A stretch of 64,000 nucleotides of DNA. It comes from Streptomyces sp. NBC_01237. Its GTDB lineage: Bacteria; Actinomycetota; Actinomycetes; Streptomycetales; Streptomycetaceae. Of this stretch, positions 58,156-64,000 are shown piece after piece. The stretch is from the NCBI RefSeq assembly GCF_035917275.1, contig NZ_CP108508.1, positions 4,774,001-4,838,000 on the forward strand, in the 5' to 3' direction. Below the pieces are notes generated by a model. The model ran no database searches, was not told where the DNA came from, and saw only the letters and a program-made list of their open reading frames with translations. Each line of letters starts with the position of its first letter. Position 1 is the stretch's first letter. The position numbers and the translations under genes were made by a program.

Positions 58156-59109
58156 ATGACTTCTGCGAACTCTCTGCGCCCGCTCGGCTCCTCCGGCCTC
58201 CAGGTCTTCCCCCTCGCCCTCGGCGGCAACGTCTTCGGCTGGACGGCGGACGAGGCACAGTCCTTCGCCGTCCTGGACGCGTACACCGCGGCGGGCGGCA
58301 ACTTCATCGACACCGCCGACGCCTACTCCTCCTGGGTCCCGGGCAACGAGGGCGGCGAGTCCGAGACCGTCATCGGCAAGTGGCTCGCCTCGCGCGCCAA
58401 CCGGTCCGACATCGTCGTCGCCACCAAGGTCGGCGCCCACCCCTCGTACAAGGGGCTCTCCGCCGCCACCATCAAGTCCGCCGCCGAGGAGTCGCTGCGG
58501 CGGCTCAGCACGGACCACATCGACCTGTACTACACGCACTTCGACGACGAGACCGTCCCGGTCGAGGAGATCATCACCGCCCTCGACCAGCTGGTGAAGG
58601 ACGGCAAGGTGCGGGAGATCGCCGCCTCCAACATCAGCCCGGAGCGGCTCCGGGCATCCCTGGACTTCTCCGAGCGCGAGAACCTGGCCCGGTACGTCGC
58701 CCTCCAGCCGCACTACAACCTGGTCTCCCGCGACACCTATGAGGGCGCCCTCCAGGACACCGCCGCCCGCGCCGGGCTCGCCGCCGTCCCGTACTTCGCG
58801 CTGGCCTCGGGCTTCCTCACCGGCAAGTACCGTCCGGGCACCTCGGTCGACAGCGCGCGCGCCGAGAAGGCGGGCCAGCACCTGGAGTCGGAGCAGGGCC
58901 GCAAGGTGCTGGTCGCCCTGGACCGGATCGCCCAGGAGCGCGAGGCCGAGATCGCCACGGTCGCCCTGGCCTGGCTGGCCTCCCGGCCGACCGTCGTCGC
59001 GCCGATCGCCTCGGCCCGTACGGTCGAGCAGCTGCCCGCGCTGGTCGCGGTCGCCGAGCTGCGCCTGACGGACCGGGAACTCGCGGAGCTCACCGAGGCA
59101 TCCGCCTGA
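58156..59109 (+). CDS. Aldo/keto reductase
   Basis: A 317-residue NADPH-dependent aldo/keto reductase with the usual TIM-barrel marks: LPLALGGNVFG-like start (FPLALGGNVFGWTADEAQ), FIDTADAYSSW with Asp and Tyr of the catalytic set, ATKVGAHPS with Lys, and IDLYYTHFDDE with His. The C-terminal cofactor loop is PIASARTVEQL. Substrate unknown. ATG at 58156 lacks a good Shine-Dalgarno. A heptamer repeat lies just upstream, where its copy number could alter expression. Confidence 0.93.
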   Translation: MTSANSLRPLGSSGLQVFPLALGGNVFGWTADEAQSFAVLDAYTAAGGNFIDTADAYSSWVPGNEGGESETVIGKWLASRANRSDIVVATKVGAHPSYKGLSAATIKSAAEESLRRLSTDHIDLYYTHFDDETVPVEEIITALDQLVKDGKVREIAASNISPERLRASLDFSERENLARYVALQPHYNLVSRDTYEGALQDTAARAGLAAVPYFALASGFLTGKYRPGTSVDSARAEKAGQHLESEQGRKVLVALDRIAQEREAEIATVALAWLASRPTVVAPIASARTVEQLPALVAVAELRLTDRELAELTEASA

Positions 59110-59137
59110 TCCACCCGACCGGGCAGCGGGCGCCGGG

Positions 59138-60790
59138 CTACTGCGGAGGACGCAGATAGGGGTTGTCGCCGCCGTGCTGGGGGTGCGGTGCGCCGTGCGG
59201 CTCCGTCCCGCGCTGCTGAGGCATCGGGAACGTCTGCGGCACCGGCCCGTACGGATACGGCTGCTTGGGTGCCGCGCCGTGGGGATACGGCTGCGGGGCC
59301 GGTCCCGCGTTCGGGTACGCGTAGGGGTACGTGTGCGTCCCCGCGCCCCCGTACGCGGAGGGGTACGTCTGTGTCCCGGCGCCCCCGTGCGGGTACGTCT
59401 GCGTCTGCGGTGCCCCGTACGCGTACGGCGGCCGCTGCGGGAACGGCCCGCCGTAGGGCGGGACCGGAAGGCGTAGGTGTGCGCGCAGCCGGCCCGTGGC
59501 GTGGGCCGCGTATGTCAGGGCCGGGCCCGCGATCTCCCTGCGCTGCCAGAGGTGATGCAGCAGCTCCCGTTCCCGCGCGGCGAAGTCCGGGCCCGCCGTG
59601 TCGCGGCGGGCCCGTCGGCGCAGTACGGCCAGGGACGTCGCGAACGACTCGTACTCGGCGACCGCCCGTGCCGCCGCCCTGCCCCGGTTCCGGTCCGGGT
59701 GGCCGTGCCAGTGGCGGGCCAGATCACGGGCCATGCCGCGCGCCCGCATCGAGGAGAGCGCGAGCGGCTCGGCGGGGGTCAGCCAGCCCGCCGCCGCGTA
59801 CGCGGGCAGCTCGGCGGAGAGCGTACGCAGCTCCCGCTGGCGCGAGAACACCGCCAGCCAGGTCACCAGCCCGAACGCCGGGACCATGAAGACCCCGTAC
59901 ACCGCGTAGAAGCCGTACGGGCCGAAGGCCGACGAACCGTTCCACAGGGCGTGCAGGCCCATCGCGAGGACCAGGCCCAGTACCGGCAGCGCGATCCGGC
60001 GGACCCGGTGGCGCCGCGCGCCGACCGCGGCGAACCCGAAGCCGATGCCGGTGAGCACCGTGAACAGCGGGTGCGCGAACGGCGACATCACGATCCGTAC
60101 GAAGAACGTCCCGGCGGTCACCGAGGCGAACCCGGTCATCCCCAGCTGCTGGTCCTCACCGAAGGCATTGCCCAGATAGAGGATGTTCTCGGTGAAGGCG
60201 AAGCCGGTCGCGGTGAATCCGGCGACCACGATGCCGTCGACGATGCCGCTGAACTCCCGTCTCCGGAACAGGAAGATCAGCAGCACCGCGGCCGCCTTGG
60301 CGCTCTCCTCGACGACCGGGGCGATCACCGTGGCACCCAGGGTGTCGGCGCTCGCCGGGTCGGCGGTGGCCGTGGCGATCCAGCGGGTCGCGAACGAGTT
60401 GGCGATGATCGCGACGAGTGCGGCGGCGCACGCGCCCCAGGCGAAGGAGAACAGCAGATTCCGCCAGGGGCCCGGTTCGACCCGGTCCAGCCAGCGGAAG
60501 GCCGCCATCAGCAGCGGCACGGGCAGCACGGCCAGCCCGAGCCCGACCAGGAACCCCTCCGTGCCGGTCTGCTCACGGACCAGGGACAGGATCACCAGCC
60601 CGCACAGCGCGAGCGCGACGATCACCGCACCGGCGCGGAACGCCTTGCTGCGCCACACCATGCCGACGCGGCGCGGCCGGTATCGCCAGCCACGCTCCGG
60701 CACGGCGCCCAGGATCTCGCCGAGCTGACGCTCCTCGAGAACCGGGACGGCCGGCTGCGGCTGCTGATGCTGCACGGACCCGTCGGACAC
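59138..60790 (-). CDS. PrsW-family intramembrane metalloprotease with Tyr/Pro-rich tail
   Basis: A 550-residue protein. Eight or so membrane helices lie at about 50-320. PrsW motifs: VVEESAKAAAVLLIFLFRRR (EExxK), GFAFTENILYLGN and SPFAHPLFTVLTG, then LHALWNGSSAFG. PrsW proteins clip anti-sigma factors within the membrane; the substrate is not evident. The C-terminal 110 residues are low-complexity with drifting TQTYPHGGAGTQTYPSAYGG repeats, encoded by 24-33-bp DNA repeats. GTG at 60790 starts SDGSVQHQQPQ. It is convergent with the aldo/keto reductase gene. Confidence 0.9.
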   Translation of the reverse strand: MSDGSVQHQQPQPAVPVLEERQLGEILGAVPERGWRYRPRRVGMVWRSKAFRAGAVIVALALCGLVILSLVREQTGTEGFLVGLGLAVLPVPLLMAAFRWLDRVEPGPWRNLLFSFAWGACAAALVAIIANSFATRWIATATADPASADTLGATVIAPVVEESAKAAAVLLIFLFRRREFSGIVDGIVVAGFTATGFAFTENILYLGNAFGEDQQLGMTGFASVTAGTFFVRIVMSPFAHPLFTVLTGIGFGFAAVGARRHRVRRIALPVLGLVLAMGLHALWNGSSAFGPYGFYAVYGVFMVPAFGLVTWLAVFSRQRELRTLSAELPAYAAAGWLTPAEPLALSSMRARGMARDLARHWHGHPDRNRGRAAARAVAEYESFATSLAVLRRRARRDTAGPDFAARERELLHHLWQRREIAGPALTYAAHATGRLRAHLRLPVPPYGGPFPQRPPYAYGAPQTQTYPHGGAGTQTYPSAYGGAGTHTYPYAYPNAGPAPQPYPHGAAPKQPYPYGPVPQTFPMPQQRGTEPHGAPHPQHGGDNPYLRPPQ

Positions 60791-60874
60791 CCCATGACCC
60801 TAACGAGCGGGACCGACAGCTGACCACGGGCGCCGGGAGACACGGCCGGTTCGCAACGGTCCCCGGCCGCGCGC

Positions 60875-61052
60875 CACGTCGGTCCGTGTGCCACGTCGGT
60901 CCGTGTGCCACGTCGGTCCGTGTGCCACGTCGGTCCGTGTGCCGCGTCTGCCCGTGTGCCGACCCGGACCCTGTGCCGACCCGGACCCTGTGCCGCGTCG
61001 GGACCCTGTGCCGGATCGGGCCGTGCGCCCGCGTCCGCCCGTGTGCCGCGTC
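60875..61052. repeat. 17-bp tandem repeat array
   Basis: Unit CACGTCGGTCCGTGTGC is exact in four copies (60875-60942), then drifts (cgcgtctgcccgtgtgc, cgacccggaccctgtgc) over about six more copies up to the trmB stop. No spacer-repeat alternation, so not a CRISPR. Confidence 0.93.
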
Positions 61053-61054
61053 GG

Positions 61055-61996
61055 TCAGACGCGGGCGAACAGCAGGTCGTGGACGACGTGCCCCTTGTCC
61101 AGACCCTGCCCCTCGAAGCGGGTCAGTGGCCGGAACGCGGGCCGCGGGGCGTAACCGCCGTCCGCCACGGTGTTCTCGAAGAGGGGGTGCGCGGTGAGGA
61201 CGTCCAGCATCTGTTCCGCGTACGGCTCCCAGTCCGTCGCGCAGTGGATCACGGCTCCGGGCTTCAGCCGCTGGGCCACCAGGTCCAGGAACTCCGGCTG
61301 GATCAGCCGCCGCTTGTGGTGCCGCGCCTTGGGCCAGGGGTCGGGGAAGAACACCCGGAGGCCATCGAGCGCGTCCGGTTTCAGCATCTCGCGCAGCAGG
61401 ATCACCGCGTCACCGTTGGCCACCCGGATGTTGGTCAGGCCGTTCCGGTCGGCGAGGCCGAGCAGATTGCCCTGGCCGGGGGTGTGCACATCGACGGCGA
61501 GAATCCCGGTGCCCGGGTCGTCGGCCGCCATCTGCGCGGTGGCCTCGCCCATGCCGAAGCCGATCTCCAGGACGACGGGCAGCCCGTCGAACATCTCGGC
61601 CGGGTCCAGGACGCGGAGCCCGTCGATGTCCAGGCCCCACATGGGCCACAGCCGCTGGAGGGCGTCCTCCTGTCCGGTCGTGACCCTGCTGCGGCGCGGC
61701 TGGAAGCTGCGGATCCGGCGTTCGTGGTGCGAGCCCGCCGGGTCGGCGGCGGGACCGCCGGGGAAGCGGGGCTCCTGGCGGAGCCTGCGCTGCCGCTCGA
61801 AGGAGGCGGCACGCCGGGCAGCCGCGTCGTCCGCGGCATCGTCCGCACCGGCCACACCGGTGGTACCGGAGGCACCGGCCACATCGGCCGCACCGGTGGT
61901 ACCAGGGGCACCGGCCGCGTCGTACGCACCAGTGGTACCGGGGGCACCGGGTGCGTCAGGGGCATCAGGAGTGGGGTTCACAGGCTGCTCAGACAC
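61055..61996 (-). CDS. trmB: tRNA (guanine-N7-)-methyltransferase with low-complexity N-terminus
   Basis: A 313-residue TrmB, which makes m7G46 in tRNA. The catalytic domain (about 100-313) has EIGFGMGEATAQMAADDP (SAM motif I), AVDVHTPG, RVFFPDPWPKARHHKRRLIQ and DWEPYAEQML. Residues 1-60 are a Gly/Ala/Thr/Asp-rich repeat (PGTTGAYDAAGAPGTTG) absent from typical 240-residue TrmB; it is encoded by DNA repeats. GTG at 61996 overlaps the end of lhgO by 8 bases, so translation is coupled. Confidence 0.94.
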   Translation of the reverse strand: MSEQPVNPTPDAPDAPGAPGTTGAYDAAGAPGTTGAADVAGASGTTGVAGADDAADDAAARRAASFERQRRLRQEPRFPGGPAADPAGSHHERRIRSFQPRRSRVTTGQEDALQRLWPMWGLDIDGLRVLDPAEMFDGLPVVLEIGFGMGEATAQMAADDPGTGILAVDVHTPGQGNLLGLADRNGLTNIRVANGDAVILLREMLKPDALDGLRVFFPDPWPKARHHKRRLIQPEFLDLVAQRLKPGAVIHCATDWEPYAEQMLDVLTAHPLFENTVADGGYAPRPAFRPLTRFEGQGLDKGHVVHDLLFARV

Positions 61997-63245
61997 AATG
62001 ACCCGATTCTACGGCGGGCGGCTTCCACCCCGCGCCGCGAGCCCGCATCAGTGCCCGGCGTGCCACCTCCCTGCCGATGGGCAGCGAGGCCGTGGCGGCG
62101 GGCGACGGGGCGTTCAGCACGTGCACGGTGTGCGGGGCCTCACGGATCAGGAAGTCGTCCACCAGCGTGCCGTCCCGCAGGACCGCCTGGGCCCTGACCC
62201 CGGCGGGCGACGGCCGCAGATCGTCCTCGCTCACCTCGGGCAGCAGCCGCTGGACGGCCAGAGTGAACGCGCGCTTCGACAGCGAACGGTGCACCTCGCC
62301 CGCCCCGTACCGCCAGTGCCGTCGGGCTATCCGCCAGGAGCCCGGCCAGCTCAGCGTCTCCATCAGCTCACGGGGGCGCACGACCTGCCAGCCGTACCCC
62401 TCCCGGGCGAGGGCCGGTACCGCGTTGGGGCCGACGTGGACGGAGCCGTCGAAGCCCCGCGTCAGATGCACCCCGAGGAACGGGAACGCCGGGTCCGGCA
62501 CCGGATAGACCAGCCCGCGCACCAACTCCGGCCTGGCCAGCTCGTAGTACTCCCCCCGGAACGGCACGATCCGCACTCCCGGGTCGTCGCCCGCCAGCCG
62601 TGCCACCCGGTCGCAGTGCAGCCCCGCGCAGTTGACCAGCACCCGGGCCCGGACGACGAGGCCGTCCGCCGTCCGCACCGCGACACCCCAGGGGCGCCGG
62701 TCGATCGCGGTGACCTCCGCCCCGTACCGGATGAGGCCCCCGGCCGTCGTGACCTCCGTCGCGAGCCGTGCGGCGACCGCCGTGAAGTCGCACACCCCGG
62801 TCGTCCCGACCCTGATCGCCGCGAGTCCGCGCACATGGGGTTCGTACTCCGCGATCTGCGCCGGGCCCAGCTCCCGCACCGGCAGTCCGTGCTCCCGGCC
62901 GCGCTGCACCAGGCCGTGCAGCCGGGGCAGCTCGGACCGCTCGGTCGCGACGATCAGCTTGCCGGTCACCGCGTGCGCGATGCCGTGCTCCGTGCAGAAG
63001 TCGACCATCTCGGCGGCGCCGCGCACCGCGTAGCGGGCCTTGAGGGACCCGGGGCGGTAGTAGACGCCGCTGTGGATCACTCCGCTGTTGCGCCCGGTCT
63101 GATGGCGGGCGGGGCCCCGCTCCTTCTCCAGCACCGTCACCCGGGTGCCCGGAGCGGACCGCGTGATCGCATACGCGGTCGACAGACCGACGATCCCGCC
63201 GCCGATCACCAGCACATCGCAGTCGTACGCCGCGTGCGTCATCAT
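61989..63245 (-). CDS. lhgO: L-2-hydroxyglutarate oxidase
   Basis: A 418-residue FAD-dependent oxidase/dehydrogenase of the LhgO/L2HGDH type, which returns L-2-hydroxyglutarate to 2-oxoglutarate. FAD start: CDVLVIGGGIVGLSTAYAIT, then VTVLEKERG and RHQTGRNSGVIHSGVYYRPG, the hallmark of LhgO; later VNCAGLHCDRVARL and PFRGEYYEL. GGGAGGT precedes a GTG-ATG-ATG cluster; ATG at 63245 has the best spacing. Its last 8 bases overlap the trmB start. Confidence 0.93.
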   Translation of the reverse strand: MMTHAAYDCDVLVIGGGIVGLSTAYAITRSAPGTRVTVLEKERGPARHQTGRNSGVIHSGVYYRPGSLKARYAVRGAAEMVDFCTEHGIAHAVTGKLIVATERSELPRLHGLVQRGREHGLPVRELGPAQIAEYEPHVRGLAAIRVGTTGVCDFTAVAARLATEVTTAGGLIRYGAEVTAIDRRPWGVAVRTADGLVVRARVLVNCAGLHCDRVARLAGDDPGVRIVPFRGEYYELARPELVRGLVYPVPDPAFPFLGVHLTRGFDGSVHVGPNAVPALAREGYGWQVVRPRELMETLSWPGSWRIARRHWRYGAGEVHRSLSKRAFTLAVQRLLPEVSEDDLRPSPAGVRAQAVLRDGTLVDDFLIREAPHTVHVLNAPSPAATASLPIGREVARRALMRARGAGWKPPAVESGHCV

Positions 63246-63357
63246 CACGCCACCTCCCACCCCGATAGTGCACTGACCCACTGACAACCGGCTCAAACCC
63301 GGGACGGGCAGGACGTAGCGCACATCCCGGCCCCGCGGACCCGGGGCGGGCGCCGGA

Positions 63358-64000
63358 TCAGACCGGGGCCACCAGCAGCGGCCGGGCACGTTCGCGCAGC
63401 TCAGCGACGCGCGGCTCGTCCCCGTAGGGTTCGAGCCGGTGCAGCAGATCGCGTACGTACTCCGTGGTCCGCGCCGAGGAGATCCGGCCCGCCACCTCGA
63501 CCGCCCGGGTCCCCGCCGCGCACGCCGCGTCCAGATTGCCCGACTCCAGCTCGGCCACCGCGGAGACGACGAGCCGCAGTCCGTGCGAACGGACGAACTC
63601 CTCGGTCGGCTGGGACAGTGCCTGCTCGGTGAAGCGCCGCACCTGCCGGGGCGCCTTGAGGTCGCGGTAGCACTCGGCGGCGTCGGCCGCGAACCTGTCG
63701 TACGAGTAGAAGCCGAGCCACGACGGGTCGGCGTCCCCCGCCCTGGACCGCTCCAGCCAGCCCTCGGCGGCCTTGAGCGCGGCCCCCGCGGCCGCCGCGT
63801 CCCCCGCCTTCGCGTGCGCCCGCGCCTCCACCAGCCGGAAGAAGCTCATGGTGCGGGCGGTGGCGAGCCCGCGGTTGCGTTCGACGGCGGCCTGCGCGAG
63901 GTCGACCCCTTCGTCGGCGAAGCCGCGGTAGGTCGCCTGGAGGGACATCGACACGAGCACATACCCGCCGAGCGGTACGTCGGCGGCGGCGCGGGCCAGG
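63358..64000 (-). CDS. TPR-type regulator, C-terminal part (NsdA/SCO4114-like), cut by window edge
   Basis: About 213 residues are visible and the frame stays open to the edge. The sequence is helical with TPR-like pairs: [80 protein letters not shown]. Streptomyces has several HTH-TPR proteins of this layout, including NsdA and a sporulation-associated paralogue which, from recollection, occupies this place in S. coelicolor. The N-terminal HTH, if present, is outside the window. Confidence 0.7.
   Translation of the reverse strand, partial: LARAAADVPLGGYVLVSMSLQATYRGFADEGVDLAQAAVERNRGLATARTMSFFRLVEARAHAKAGDAAAAGAALKAAEGWLERSRAGDADPSWLGFYSYDRFAADAAECYRDLKAPRQVRRFTEQALSQPTEEFVRSHGLRLVVSAVAELESGNLDAACAAGTRAVEVAGRISSARTTEYVRDLLHRLEPYGDEPRVAELRERARPLLVAPV

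Noticed and set aside
60875..61052. CRISPR-like array of 17-bp units
   Set aside because: Units are head-to-tail with no unique spacers and no cas genes nearby, so it is a plain tandem repeat.

Overview
The window is a stretch of Streptomyces chromosome. It has very high GC, many GTG starts, strong GC bias at third codon positions and actinobacterial marker genes (BldC, DUF3073 and DUF6274 proteins, valine dehydrogenase, a ydaO-type leader before a peptidase gene). Gene order from purL through purF-purM, the DUF3073 gene, vdh, bldC, hrpA, the DEAD-box helicase, trmB and a final TPR regulator fits my recollection of the core chromosome around SCO4079-SCO4114 of S. coelicolor. That synteny is memory, not a search.

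Layout. 1-10300 carries purine synthesis (purL end, purF, purM), interrupted by a small regulator, an M23 peptidase, an MDMPI-type protein, a META lipoprotein and a secreted sulfatase preceded by a tiny cysteine-type leader peptide. 10400-15100 holds the DUF3073 gene, vdh, an unknown gene, bldC with a structured upstream region, a DUF6274 gene and tRNA-Asp. 15179-30215 holds hrpA, a secreted protein plus DsbA/CcdA redox pair, a Glu-Asp-Phe tRNA cluster, a metallophosphoesterase, a zincin, two crcB genes, a lipoprotein, a DEAD-box helicase with RGG-type repeats and an amino-acid permease.

30339-37650 is an accessory island next to tRNA-Lys. It has a decayed tyrosine integrase, two overlapping Nudix genes (one fused to an HTH), an NDP-kinase-like gene, and an operon of CYTH, HD, a 485-residue unknown protein and a methyltransferase, ending in a frameshifted ATPase pseudogene. 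This is the best candidate for an undescribed system: several nucleotide-handling enzymes around one unknown protein.

37738-49874 holds two CNNM/CorC-like membrane proteins, a small HhH-like protein, a Spo0M homologue, a BlaI/M56 regulatory pair, a TerD-TatA-TerD set and a three-gene WXG-like secretion-associated group. Matching CTACA-N4-TGTAG dyads before the HhH-like gene and between blaI and terD suggest a small regulon. 49896-64000 holds an FAD oxidase, a GntR-TetR fusion regulator divergent from an FAD monooxygenase, initiator tRNA, a MerR-TipAS regulator, a SpoIIE-type phosphatase, an M23 peptidase behind a c-di-AMP riboswitch, an aldo/keto reductase, a PrsW protease, trmB-lhgO and the end of a TPR regulator.

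Two patterns recur. Several genes seem to be transcribed from their start codon (leaderless), with operators inside the promoter. Many intergenic gaps hold degenerate short tandem repeats, each with its own unit length (7, 17, 24 or 37 bp).
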